A stretch of DNA of 33,393 nucleotides from Bacteroidaceae bacterium (lineage in GTDB: Bacteria > Bacteroidota > Bacteroidia > Bacteroidales > Bacteroidaceae). Made by a program: the position numbers and the translations under genes. Location: NCBI GenBank assembly GCA_017455585.1, contig JAFSZU010000107.1, forward strand, positions 1-33,393, read 5' to 3'. The notes beneath the pieces were generated by a model that was given only the letters and a program-made list of their open reading frames with translations, ran no database searches and was not told the DNA's origin. Positions 22,672 to 32,426 of the stretch are shown in pieces; position 1 is the first letter of the stretch; every line of letters begins with the position of its first letter.

Positions 22672-23622
22672 TTAATCTTTCAACTTCAGACTGCCGTCGG
22701 CTTCATATTCCAGTTCGGCAATCTTGGCACTGCGCAGCCATGTGCGTCCGCCGCTGGGCACGCTGTCATGGTGCAGGAGGAACCAGCGTCCGCGCCACTC
22801 GACAATGCTGTGATGGGTGGTCCAACCCACAACAGGTTGCAGTAGTTCGCCACGGAAACGGAAAGGACCGTAGGGCGAGGTGCCGGTGGCATAGCACAGC
22901 AGGTGGCTGTCGCCGGTGCTGTAGCTGAAATAATAGACGCCGTCCTTCTTGTGCATCCAGGATGCCTCGAAGAAGCGGTGCGGGTCATCGGCGCGCAGGG
23001 GCTTGCCTTCGTCGTCCACGATGATGACGGGCTTGGGTTCCTCGGCGAACTGCGTGACATCGGCCGTCATGCGCACCACACGGGAGGGCAGTGCCGGTTC
23101 AGCACCTTCGGGCAGGTGGGCGTTCTCCAGGGAGCGGTTGTCGCGGTAGCGTTGCAGCTGTCCACCCCAGATGCCGCCGAAATAGACATAGACCTCTCCG
23201 TCATCGTCCTTGAAGGCACAGGGGTCGATGCTGTAGCTGCCGCGGATGGGGTCGGGCAGGGGGGTGAAGGGGCCTTCGGGCTTGTCTGCCACAGCCACAC
23301 CCAGATGGAAGGTGTCTGTCTTGTCCTTCACACAGAAGATGAGGTAATATTTACCGTTCTTCTCCACCACGTCGTTATCCCAGAGCTGGCGTCCTGCCCA
23401 GGGGATGTCTTTCACGTCAAGGATGCAGCCTAGGTCGCGTGCCTCGGGCTGGTCGGGATCATCGAGACAGAGGACGTGATAGTCCTTCATGTTGAAGTGG
23501 TCGCCGTTGTCGTTCTCAGGGATGCCACTCTCCCAGTCATGGGATGGATAGATGTAGAGTTTGTCATTGAAGACGTTGCCGGAAGGGTCGGCCATGTAGT
23601 CGGAAGGAAATAGGTAACGCAT
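22672..23622 (-). CDS. cytoplasmic GH43 beta-xylosidase / arabinofuranosidase-like enzyme
   Basis: 316 residues with no signal peptide, so probably cytoplasmic. The five-bladed propeller signature residues are Asp12 in YMADPSG (base), Asp133 in YSIDPCAF (pKa modulator) and Glu219 in HRFFEASW (acid). A length near 320 is that of compact GH43 exo-enzymes such as XynB of Prevotella bryantii, which releases xylose from xylo-oligosaccharides. The upstream gene is a GPH-type symporter, so imported oligosaccharides are the plausible substrate. The 123-bp gap to that gene carries two heptamer tracts. One of these ends right before the start codon, leaving no Shine-Dalgarno-like sequence. Confidence 0.88.
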   Translation of the reverse strand: MRYLFPSDYMADPSGNVFNDKLYIYPSHDWESGIPENDNGDHFNMKDYHVLCLDDPDQPEARDLGCILDVKDIPWAGRQLWDNDVVEKNGKYYLIFCVKDKTDTFHLGVAVADKPEGPFTPLPDPIRGSYSIDPCAFKDDDGEVYVYFGGIWGGQLQRYRDNRSLENAHLPEGAEPALPSRVVRMTADVTQFAEEPKPVIIVDDEGKPLRADDPHRFFEASWMHKKDGVYYFSYSTGDSHLLCYATGTSPYGPFRFRGELLQPVVGWTTHHSIVEWRGRWFLLHHDSVPSGGRTWLRSAKIAELEYEADGSLKLKD

Positions 23623-23628
23623 ATTGGG

Positions 23629-23663
23629 AAGTTGAAAGTTGAAAGTTAATAGTTGAGAGTTGC
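23629..23663. repeat. GTTGAAA tandem tract immediately upstream of the GH43 start
   Basis: GAAGTTGAAAGTTGAAAGTT... gives about five degenerate heptamers. It begins 7 bp from the start codon, so it forms the immediate leader of the mRNA. Confidence 0.7.
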
Positions 23664-23698
23664 AAAGTTCATACCTATATAGGTTGCACTTGGCTTAA

Positions 23699-23746
23699 TT
23701 GTGCATTATGAATTATGAATTGTGAATTGTGAATTATGCATTGAAT
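23699..23746. repeat. GAATTAT/GAATTGT tandem tract at the symporter 3' end
   Basis: TGCATTATGAATTATGAATT and the following bases give about six degenerate heptamers. The tract runs up to the first base of the symporter stop codon. Confidence 0.7.
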
Positions 23747-25140
23747 TAAGCTTTGGCTTTCTGCTCGATCTCGCGGTTGATCTTGTCGATGACCTCGTCG
23801 GTGAGTTCGTAGCGGGAGATGATGAACATGGCCAGCAGCAGCAGGGCGGCGGGGATGACGCACATGAGCCAGAGGATGCCCTCCTCGGCCATGGGAGTCT
23901 GGTCAATAACGTCGGGGTTGTAGGCCACGTAGGCCAGGATGGCGGGAGCCACCACGCTGCCCAGCGTCATGCCGGCCTTGAAGAAGATGCCGGTGAGGGC
24001 GTTCACGATGCCGGCGATGCGTTTGCCGCTCTTATACTCGCCGAAGGAGATGACCTCCGGCACGAGTGCCCACATATAGCCCGTGGCCACGATGACACCG
24101 GTCGATTTGATGAACTGAGCCACATAGACCAAGGTCATCGAGGGGTTCTCCATCTTGGCCACGCCGTAGAGGAACGCCATGCCGACGATGGCACAGCTGA
24201 GGAAGATGTAGAACATGTTCTTCTTGCCCACCAGGCGCTTGATGGCGGGCACCAGGGGCATGAAGATGAACGCCGGTGCAGAACCCAGGCCCATGAAGAG
24301 TGCCAGTTGGTCTGCAGAGGCGTGCATGTTGCTGTTCATGAAGTAGGCACCTGCGGCATTGCCGATGGACATCATGGAGAAGGCGGTGATGAAGAAGAAG
24401 GCGATGACGCGCAGGGGACGGTTGTGGAAGAACTCCATCCACAGGTCGCTGACTTTCACGTTGGCACTCTCCTCGGCACTCATCACCACGCGCTCCTTGC
24501 ACTGCGTGAAGCAGAAGAGGAGCAGGGCGAGACCCACACAGGCGTAGATGGTCATCGTCGTGAACCACGCCGTCGGGTCCTTGGGCAGTCCCTCGCTCTC
24601 CTCGGTGGTGAAGTGTGAGATGAGCAGCGGCAGCCCCGAGGCCACGGCCAGACCGCCGCAGTTGGCCATGAACATGCGCACGGAGGTGAGGATGGTGATC
24701 TCGTTGGTGTCGCGGGTGAGGGATGAGTTCAGGGCACCGTAGGGCACGTTGATGAAGGTATAGAGCAGCGTCATGGCGATATACGTGACGTAGGCATAGA
24801 GCAGCGACGGTGCAAAGCCGTTCCAGAAGCAGAGGATGGCAAATCCCGAAAGGGGAATACCCACGAAGACGAGATAGGAGCGGTACTTGCCCAGACGGGG
24901 ATTGTTCTTGTCGATGAGTGCACCCACGATGGGGTCCCAGATCACGTTGGCCACGTTGCCGACGGTGAACATCACCGACACATCCACGGCGTCCAGGCCA
25001 TAGATGTCGGTGTAGAAGAACAGCAGGTACATGCATGTGACCTGAAAGATGAGGTTCTGCGCCAGGTCGCCGGAGCCGAATCCGATGCGCTGGAGCCACG
25101 ACAGGTGGTAGAAACCATTGCCTTGATTTTTGTCTTGCAT
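23746..25140 (-). CDS. GPH-family sugar:cation symporter (MFS superfamily)
   Basis: 464 residues with about 12 hydrophobic segments. The N-terminus WLQRIGFGSGDLAQNLIFQVTCMYLLFFYTD is typical of glycoside-pentoside-hexuronide:cation symporters (MelB/XylP/XynD group), as is IWDPIVGALIDKNNPRLGKYRSYL, the loop 2-3 signature. It would import xylo- or other oligosaccharides across the inner membrane with Na+ or H+. It is the first gene of the minus-strand hydrolase cluster and has a perfect -7 box (TACCTTTG) 42 bp upstream. The neighbourhood (symporter then GH43) parallels xynD/xynB of P. bryantii. Confidence 0.9.
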   Translation of the reverse strand: MQDKNQGNGFYHLSWLQRIGFGSGDLAQNLIFQVTCMYLLFFYTDIYGLDAVDVSVMFTVGNVANVIWDPIVGALIDKNNPRLGKYRSYLVFVGIPLSGFAILCFWNGFAPSLLYAYVTYIAMTLLYTFINVPYGALNSSLTRDTNEITILTSVRMFMANCGGLAVASGLPLLISHFTTEESEGLPKDPTAWFTTMTIYACVGLALLLFCFTQCKERVVMSAEESANVKVSDLWMEFFHNRPLRVIAFFFITAFSMMSIGNAAGAYFMNSNMHASADQLALFMGLGSAPAFIFMPLVPAIKRLVGKKNMFYIFLSCAIVGMAFLYGVAKMENPSMTLVYVAQFIKSTGVIVATGYMWALVPEVISFGEYKSGKRIAGIVNALTGIFFKAGMTLGSVVAPAILAYVAYNPDVIDQTPMAEEGILWLMCVIPAALLLLAMFIISRYELTDEVIDKINREIEQKAKA

Positions 25141-25181
25141 AGCTATGTGTTGGTTTGAATTTGACCGATGACTTTGCGGTG

Positions 25182-25189
25182 CAAAGGTA
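25182..25189 (-). promoter_or_regulatory. -7 box (TACCTTTG) for the symporter/hydrolase cluster
   Basis: A perfect TAnnTTTG match on the minus strand, 42 bp before the symporter start. No TTTG -33 element is found 19-21 bp upstream, which suggests an activator-dependent promoter, as expected for a substrate-induced cluster. Confidence 0.55.
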
Positions 25190-25293
25190 ATACATTATAT
25201 ATATATGTATGGTTACTTTTGTCTCAGAAAGTGCATTTTCTGTCTCGTTTGCCCCCTTTTTCTGTCTCATCTTCGCACTTTTTCCGCGAATCT

Positions 25294-25325
25294 CTTGTCC
25301 CCTTTCCCCTTTTTCCATACTTTTG
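25294..25325 (+). promoter_or_regulatory. promoter CTTG-N20-TACTTTTG for leuA-leuC
   Basis: CTTG (25294-25297) and TACTTTTG (25318-25325) are 20 bp apart, matching the Bacteroidota consensus closely. The leader of about 30 nt before leuA is too short for a leader-peptide attenuator. Confidence 0.65.
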
Positions 25326-25362
25326 CATCGGTTTTCTCTAAAACCTTTTTACAAATGCAAAC

Positions 25363-26865
<1,503 letters not shown>

Positions 26866-26866
26866 T

Positions 26867-28429
26867 ATGGGCAAGACACTTTTCGACAAGATATGGGACG
26901 CGCATGTGGTGCAGCGCGTGCCCGACGGCCCCACACAGCTCTATATCGACCGCCTCTATCTGCATGAGGTGACCAGCCCGCAGGCTTTCGACACCCTGCG
27001 GGACAAGGGCATCGGCGTGCTGCGCCCCCGGCAGTGCTATGCCATGCCGGATCACAACGTCCCATCGGCATTGCCGACGGGAAATGAAGAATTAAAAGTG
27101 AAAAATGAAAAATGCTTTTCACTCTTTATTGATGATGAGAAGGGACGGGAGCAGGTGGAAACGTTGAAGCGCAACTGCGCCGAGTTCGGCATCACACACT
27201 TCGACATGGGCACGCCAGACAATGGCATCATCCATGTCGTGGGCCCCGAGAAAGGTCTCTCCCTGCCCGGCATGACCATCGTCTGCGGCGACAGCCACAC
27301 CTCCACCCACGGTGCCGTGGGCGCGCTGGCCATGGGCATAGGCACCAGCGAGGTGGCTCAGGTGCTGGCCTCGCAGTGCATCCTCCAGCAGAAGCCCAAG
27401 ACCATGCGCATCAACATCGAGGGTGCGCTGGCACCGTGTGTCACCGCCAAAGACGTGGCGCTCTACATCATGGCGCAGATGACCACCAGCGGTGCCACCG
27501 GCTATGCCGTGGAGTATGCCGGCAGCACCGTGCGCGCCATGTCCATGGAGGGACGCCTCACACTGTCCAACCTCTCCATTGAGATGGGCAGCCGTGCCGG
27601 ACTCATTGCCCCCGACGAGACCACCTTTGCCTACCTCAAAGGCCGCGAATATGCGCCCAAGGGCGAGGCGTGGGACCGTGCCGTGGAGCAGTGGCGGCAG
27701 CTACGCAGCGACCCCGATGCGGTCTTCGACCGCGAGGTCACCTACCGTGCCGAGGACATCACACCCCGCATCACCTACGGCACCAACCCCGGAGCGGGCA
27801 TTGCCATAGACGGGCACATCCCTTGCCCGCCCCCGGCAAGCATCCCGTTTTGCCCGCCCCCGGCAAGCATCCCGTTTTGCCCGCCCCCGGCAAGCATCCC
27901 GTCTTGCCCGCCATCGGCAAGCATCCCGTCTTGCGCTGTTGGCGGCGGTTCGTCCGCCGCCTCCCCCACCTCCCTGGATCTCCAATACATGGCCTTCCGC
28001 CCCGGCCAGCGCCTCCTGGGAACCCCTGTTGACTACGTCTTCCTCGGCGCCTGCACCAATGGACGCATCGAGGATTTCCGCGCCTTCGCCTCCGTGGTCA
28101 AGGGCCATCATAAAGCACCCAATGTCACCGCCTGGCTCGTCCCCGGCTCATGGGCCGTGCGCCGCCAGATCATCGACGAGGGTCTGGACAAGATCCTGGA
28201 AGCTGCCGGCTTCGAGGTGCGGCTGCCCTCCTGCTCGGCCTGTCTGGCCATGAACCCCGACAAGGTGCCAGCCGGCAAGCTCTGCCTCTCCACTTCCAAC
28301 CGCAACTTCGAGGGACGGCAGGGGCCCGGAGCCCGCACCATCCTGGCCAGCCCCCTCACCGTGGCGGCTGCGGCTGTGACCGGTGTCATCACCGACCCCA
28401 GATGTGAGCTGCTGGACGAGCGCACGTGA
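26867..28429 (+). CDS. leuC: 3-isopropylmalate dehydratase large subunit, with two repeat-derived insertions
   Basis: 520 residues; family members are usually about 465. It isomerises 2- to 3-isopropylmalate with LeuD and a [4Fe-4S] cluster. The motifs [35 protein letters not shown] and [13 protein letters not shown] are conserved, as are [10 protein letters not shown] and [14 protein letters not shown]. The cluster cysteines (Cys396, Cys456, Cys459) are present. Two stretches are not family sequence. Residues ~68-84 ([14 protein letters not shown]) come from an A-rich tract. Residues ~319-368 contain four copies of a 9-residue unit (CPPPASIPF) plus a Gly/Ser segment. Both lie in loops and keep frame, so the enzyme may still work. 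The start at 26867 is one base after the leuA stop. leuD does not follow. Confidence 0.95.
   Translation: MGKTLFDKIWDAHVVQRVPDGPTQLYIDRLYLHEVTSPQAFDTLRDKGIGVLRPRQCYAMPDHNVPSALPTGNEELKVKNEKCFSLFIDDEKGREQVETLKRNCAEFGITHFDMGTPDNGIIHVVGPEKGLSLPGMTIVCGDSHTSTHGAVGALAMGIGTSEVAQVLASQCILQQKPKTMRINIEGALAPCVTAKDVALYIMAQMTTSGATGYAVEYAGSTVRAMSMEGRLTLSNLSIEMGSRAGLIAPDETTFAYLKGREYAPKGEAWDRAVEQWRQLRSDPDAVFDREVTYRAEDITPRITYGTNPGAGIAIDGHIPCPPPASIPFCPPPASIPFCPPPASIPSCPPSASIPSCAVGGGSSAASPTSLDLQYMAFRPGQRLLGTPVDYVFLGACTNGRIEDFRAFASVVKGHHKAPNVTAWLVPGSWAVRRQIIDEGLDKILEAAGFEVRLPSCSACLAMNPDKVPAGKLCLSTSNRNFEGRQGPGARTILASPLTVAAAAVTGVITDPRCELLDERT
27081..27114. repeat. A-rich GAAAAAT/GAATTAA tract inside leuC
   Basis: GAAATGAAGAATTAAAAGTG and the following AAAAATGAAAAATG form degenerate heptamers like the intergenic tracts of this window. 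They are read as [12 protein letters not shown], where LeuC proteins normally have a short acidic loop. Confidence 0.6.
27823..27930 (+). repeat. 27-bp tandem repeat, four copies, inside leuC
   Basis: Units begin at 27823, 27850, 27877 and 27904. Each starts TTGCCCGCC and ends GGCAAGCATCCCGT(T/C). The first three are essentially identical and the fourth differs at a few bases, followed by a partial fifth. Each unit contains an inverted TTGCC/GGCAA pair and encodes nine residues. Confidence 0.92.
27941..27961. repeat. 21-nt palindrome inside leuC
   Basis: GGCGGCGG-ttcgt-CCGCCGCC, a perfect 8-bp stem, directly follows the 27-bp repeats. It has the same layout as the palindrome at 14929-14949 in the GH98 gene. 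Confidence 0.75.
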
Positions 28430-28438
28430 TGCTTTTTA

Positions 28439-28502
28439 CGTGTGGACGTGATGGCCATTTCGTGCGGACGTGATGACCGTTTCGTGCGGGCGTGTTTTAT
28501 TT
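28439..28502. repeat. 22-bp tandem repeat between leuC and the DUF4230 gene
   Basis: Copies start at 28439, 28461 and 28483 (the last is 20 bp), with consensus CGTGCGGACGTGATGnCC followed by a T-run. A partial copy (CGCACGTGATGCTTTTT) begins at 28421, so the leuC stop codon TGA (28427-28429) lies within repeat sequence. Confidence 0.75.
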
Positions 28503-28529
28503 CACGATCGGCTGCAATCTGTTTCTCGA

Positions 28530-29183
28530 ATGAAGAACAAGAATGATCTAAAGAAAATAGTATTTGTCACCCTTGCGCTGGTACTTTTGGCGATGGGCGT
28601 GCGGCGGTGTACGGAAGACCGGACACTGCTGGACGTGAGCATCGGCCACAGCCGTGACATCGACCTCACACCCGCACAGATCCGCAGCATACAGCGCATC
28701 GGACAGTGGGAGTTCCTGGCCATCACAGACGAGGAACTGGTGGATACCATCCGCCATCGCACCTTCCAGCGCAATGACCGTCTGGTGCGCATCTACCGTG
28801 GCACCCTGCGGCTGGGCATTGACCTGGCGCAGTGCCAGGACGGCTGGGTGCAGACACGCGGCGACACCGCCTTCTTGCGTCTGCCGCCCATCAGGCTGCT
28901 GTCCAGCCAGTTCATCGACGAGGCGCGCACACGCGCGTTCTATGAACGCGGCACGTGGGATGCCCGCTCGCGCGAACAACTCTATCAGAAGGCGGCCAGA
29001 CAGATGCGTCAACGTGCCCTCACACCCGAGAACATCCGCCAGGCAGAAGACAATGCCCGCGCCCAGATGAGCAACCTCTTCCGCTCCTTCGGCTTCCAAA
29101 CGGTGGAGGTGACGTTCACGACGTCGGGGCAGACCACAGCCGCCAGTCGCGTCACCGTGCCCTTTTCTCCGAACAAAAACTAA
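28530..29183 (+). CDS. DUF4230 domain protein, membrane-anchored
   Basis: 217 residues from ATG 28530 (MKNKNDLKK). The open frame extends upstream through the tandem repeat, but the earlier ATG lacks support. Residues 9-24 (KIVFVTLALVLLAMGV) form one N-terminal membrane anchor. The remainder (LLDVSIGHSRDIDLTPAQIRSIQRIGQWEFLAITDEELVD ... ENIRQAEDNARAQMSNLFRSFGFQTVEVTF) matches the DUF4230 pattern, a widespread family of unknown function in Bacteroidales and Firmicutes. It starts 100 bp after leuC and ends 15 bp before the fusion gene, so it could be transcribed with the latter. Confidence 0.8.
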   Translation: MKNKNDLKKIVFVTLALVLLAMGVRRCTEDRTLLDVSIGHSRDIDLTPAQIRSIQRIGQWEFLAITDEELVDTIRHRTFQRNDRLVRIYRGTLRLGIDLAQCQDGWVQTRGDTAFLRLPPIRLLSSQFIDEARTRAFYERGTWDARSREQLYQKAARQMRQRALTPENIRQAEDNARAQMSNLFRSFGFQTVEVTFTTSGQTTAASRVTVPFSPNKN

Positions 29184-29198
29184 TGACATATTGTATTC

Positions 29199-32100
29199 AT
29201 GAAGCGAATCCTCTACTCTGTCGTCGCCTTTCTTGTGGCGATGGCTGTTCACGCCATTGACATTCCCGGTAAACAGATTTACATCCCTGCGGAACTGCGC
29301 AGCAACAACTTCGAGAGCGACACCGCCAGCTGGAGCTACAGCCGCATGGCCCTGACAGACAACTTCGTCATCTTCTGGGAACGAGGCTTCGGCAGCAGCC
29401 TTGCCAACCCGCCGCAGCTTGAGGGACATCCCATGAGCGTCGATCTCGAGAACCTCAAGCAGAAGCTGGAGCGTTTCTACGCCTACTACCGAGACACGCT
29501 GCACTTCATCGGTGCCGGTTCCAATGCAGAGAAGTACCGCATGATGGTGATGATCAACTACTCGCTGGAGGGAACGGCCTATGGCGGTGACTATGATGAG
29601 GTCATCGGTGCCTTCTGGGCAGCACCCAACCGGCTGCAGGACCGGCCGCTCAATGCCGTGGCACATGAGCTGGGGCACAGTTTCCAGATGCAGGTGCACT
29701 GCGACCGCAAGGCGAGAGCCGGGCAGGATGCCGGGCGACCCTCGACGGCCACAGACCAGTTCATAGACACACAGGATGCAGAGAACCCCGAGCAGGGGCG
29801 GTGGTTCGGGGGCGGTTTCTTCGAGATGACATCGCAGTGGATGCTATGGCATGTCAACCCCTACTGGGTGCGCGACGAGCTCTTCCACTGGCAAGCCTAC
29901 CAGCGACAGCCGCACAAGGCCCTCTTCAGCTGGGAGAATGTCTATCACACACCCTACGTCCTCGAGTGGTGGTCACAGAACCACGGCCTCGACATCATTG
30001 GTGACATCTACAAGAACGGCCGGAACCCCGAGAACCCGGCCGACGTGATGACGCGACTGACCGGGATGACCCCTGCACAATTCGCCGACGACCTCTTTGA
30101 GGCCCACCGCCACACCGTTTTCCTTGACTTCAAGCACGCGTGCGAAGAGACACGTCCCTACATCGGAAACTGGCCACAGCTGCCCGCGGCAGGTGCCCCG
30201 GAACCGGGAGGCTTCGATGCCCGACGGCTGCTGGCTCCACTGCGCGGCGAGCGCATCGATGTGGAGTTCCAGGGACAATCGGAAGATGCCAAGGCGGGTT
30301 GGCGCTACGGGTTCGTTGCGTTGACAGCCGACGGCACATGCCAGTACAGCCCCATATATAATAAGGAATATGCGCGCGTAAGCTACACGGCACCGCGCAA
30401 TCAGGACGTGAAAGAACTCTATCTCGTCGTCATGAGAACACCGCTGCTGCACCAGGCGGGCCGCGAGCACCGGCATGGCAGACAGGAGGCCCCCGCCAGT
30501 GCCTCATATAGCATCACGGTTACCGCTTCCCGGCAGCTGACGTCACCCGACGGGCGGCTGGCAGTGACGGTTGGCATCAAGGACAACCAGGTGGCCTATG
30601 ACGTGTCCATCGACGGCAAACCCCTGCTGACCGACGCCCGCGCGGCACTCGTCATCGACGGGCAGGCTGGCGCCTTGAAGCTGAAAGCCGTCAAGCAGGA
30701 GAGCCGGAGCGAGCACGTCGATGCCTTTGCCTACCGCCAGAAGAGCTTCGACACGAGGTGGAACGCACAGACCTTCCGCCTCACGTCCTCACTGAACATC
30801 GAGTTCCGCGTCTATGACGACGGCGTGGCCTATCGCTTCGTCCAGACAGCCAGACAGCCGCTGACCATCCAGGACGAGGTGGCGCTGCTCACCCCACAAG
30901 GCGACCCCGTGGCATACATGCCCTTTACAACCAACGAGAAGAAGCCAGAGGCCATGGCCTTCCAGAATATCTACACCACGGCACCGCTGTCACAACAGCA
31001 GGACCAGTGGGCCTTCCTGCCCGCGACACTCGACTTCGGTAACGAGGTCAAGATGACGGTGCTGGAGGCCGACCTTGAAGCATATCCCGGCATGTTCCTG
31101 CGGCCACGGGGCGGCAGGCTGCAGAGCACCTTCGCCCACTATCCCAGACGCATGGAGCGGGGACGCTATCGCGGCATGACACACGTGGCGGAGACAGAGG
31201 ACTGCATCGCCAAGACACAGGGCGCACGCACCTTCCCCTGGCGCGTACTCTGTGTGACGACCGACGACCGACAGATGCCCACCTCCAACCTGGTCTATGC
31301 CCTCTCCACGCCCAACCGCATCGGCGACACTTCCTGGATCCGCACGGGCAAGAGCGCATGGGACTGGTGGCACGACTGGAACTTGAAGGGTGTTCCCTTC
31401 AAGGCTGGCATCAATATGGACACCTACAAGTACTATATCGACTTCGCCGCCGCCTACGGACTCGAATACGCCATCCTCGATGAGGGGTGGTATGACTCCA
31501 ACAAGGGCGAACTCATGCAGAGCATCCCGGAAATCGACGTGCAGGAGCTGGTCAACTATGGCCGGGAGAAGGGCGTGGGCATCATCCTCTGGACAGTGTT
31601 CAACGTTCTTGACGAACATCTGGAGGACGCTTGCTCGAAGTATGCCGCCATGGGTGTCAAGGGCTTCAAGGTCGATTTCCTGGACCGCGACGACCAGACA
31701 GCGGTCGAGATGGCTGGCCGCATCGCCCAAGCCTGTGCCCGCCACCGCCTCATTCTTGACTATCACGGCTTCTGGAAACCCACGGGACTGAACCGCACCT
31801 ATCCCAATGTGGTGAACATCGAGAGCGTGTTCGGCATGGAGGAGGTGAAATGGAACACCGACAAGAAAGACATGCCGCTCTATGATGTCACCTTCCCCTT
31901 TATCCGCGGCATGGCGGGCTTCGTGGATTTCACCCCCGGAGCCATGCGCAACGGCACACAGCAGACCTTCGCCGCCATCTACAGCCAACCCATATCCATG
32001 GGCACACGCTGCCATCAGCTCGCCAACTACGTCGTCCATGATTCGCCGCTGACGATGCTGGCCGACGCTGCCACCGCCTACGAGGCAGAGCCCGAGTACA

Positions 32101-32426
32101 CCCGTTTCCTCGCATCCATCCCCAATGATGTGGACGAGACACGTGTGATTGATGGCAGGGTGGGCGCATACATCGTCGTGGCCCGCCGCAAGGGAACCAC
32201 CTGGTGGGTCGGTGCCCAGACCAACTGGACGGCTCGCGACCTGCGGCTGGACCTCGCAGGAGCACTCGGCCTCACCGGAAGCCACACGGTCACCATCTAC
32301 GCCGACGGACCCAATGCCGACAAGAACGCTGAGGACTATTGCACCATGAACCAGCAGACCGACTTTAGCCAGCCTCTCACCATGCACATGGCCTCCGGTG
32401 GGGGCTTTGTGATGAAGATAGAGTAG
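29199..32426 (+). CDS. secreted fusion: HExxH gluzincin-like domain + GH97 glycosidase
   Basis: 1075 residues with signal peptide (cleavage near VHA, residue 19). Residues ~20-440 contain NAVAHELGHSFQ (HELGH at 156-160) and WFGGGFFEMTSQW (Glu209), a zinc gluzincin pattern. The domain resembles DUF6055-type secreted Bacteroidales proteins. Residues ~444-1075 are a complete GH97: the N-terminal beta domain from LTSPDGRLAVTVGI, the barrel from SAWDWWHDWNLKGVPFKAGINMDTYKYYIDFA, FKVDFLDRDDQ with Asp826, and GMEEVKW with Glu881. The Asp-Glu spacing is again 55, as in retaining GH97. There is no frame break, repeat or internal start at the junction (around 440-446), so it reads as a true fusion. The HExxH domain may bind or cut protein, or merely position the glycosidase; this is inference. 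Confidence 0.85.
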   Translation: MKRILYSVVAFLVAMAVHAIDIPGKQIYIPAELRSNNFESDTASWSYSRMALTDNFVIFWERGFGSSLANPPQLEGHPMSVDLENLKQKLERFYAYYRDTLHFIGAGSNAEKYRMMVMINYSLEGTAYGGDYDEVIGAFWAAPNRLQDRPLNAVAHELGHSFQMQVHCDRKARAGQDAGRPSTATDQFIDTQDAENPEQGRWFGGGFFEMTSQWMLWHVNPYWVRDELFHWQAYQRQPHKALFSWENVYHTPYVLEWWSQNHGLDIIGDIYKNGRNPENPADVMTRLTGMTPAQFADDLFEAHRHTVFLDFKHACEETRPYIGNWPQLPAAGAPEPGGFDARRLLAPLRGERIDVEFQGQSEDAKAGWRYGFVALTADGTCQYSPIYNKEYARVSYTAPRNQDVKELYLVVMRTPLLHQAGREHRHGRQEAPASASYSITVTASRQLTSPDGRLAVTVGIKDNQVAYDVSIDGKPLLTDARAALVIDGQAGALKLKAVKQESRSEHVDAFAYRQKSFDTRWNAQTFRLTSSLNIEFRVYDDGVAYRFVQTARQPLTIQDEVALLTPQGDPVAYMPFTTNEKKPEAMAFQNIYTTAPLSQQQDQWAFLPATLDFGNEVKMTVLEADLEAYPGMFLRPRGGRLQSTFAHYPRRMERGRYRGMTHVAETEDCIAKTQGARTFPWRVLCVTTDDRQMPTSNLVYALSTPNRIGDTSWIRTGKSAWDWWHDWNLKGVPFKAGINMDTYKYYIDFAAAYGLEYAILDEGWYDSNKGELMQSIPEIDVQELVNYGREKGVGIILWTVFNVLDEHLEDACSKYAAMGVKGFKVDFLDRDDQTAVEMAGRIAQACARHRLILDYHGFWKPTGLNRTYPNVVNIESVFGMEEVKWNTDKKDMPLYDVTFPFIRGMAGFVDFTPGAMRNGTQQTFAAIYSQPISMGTRCHQLANYVVHDSPLTMLADAATAYEAEPEYTRFLASIPNDVDETRVIDGRVGAYIVVARRKGTTWWVGAQTNWTARDLRLDLAGALGLTGSHTVTIYADGPNADKNAEDYCTMNQQTDFSQPLTMHMASGGGFVMKIE

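Noticed and set aside
11287..25140. Complete polysaccharide utilisation locus in the strict SusC/SusD sense
   Set aside because: No TonB-dependent transporter or SusD-like lipoprotein is encoded anywhere in the window; the term hydrolase cluster is used instead.
24032..25318. Open frame of about 428 codons on the same strand as the symporter but in another frame
   Set aside because: It is an Arg/His/Leu-rich low-quality protein, while the symporter frame has clear membrane helices and family motifs.
25326..25362. Leader peptide and attenuator before leuA
   Set aside because: The leader is only about 30 nt, with no Leu-rich mini-ORF or alternative hairpins.
27823..27930. CRISPR-like array in leuC
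   Set aside because: The repeats are directly adjacent with no spacers, are read in frame, and no cas gene is nearby; it is a plain tandem repeat.
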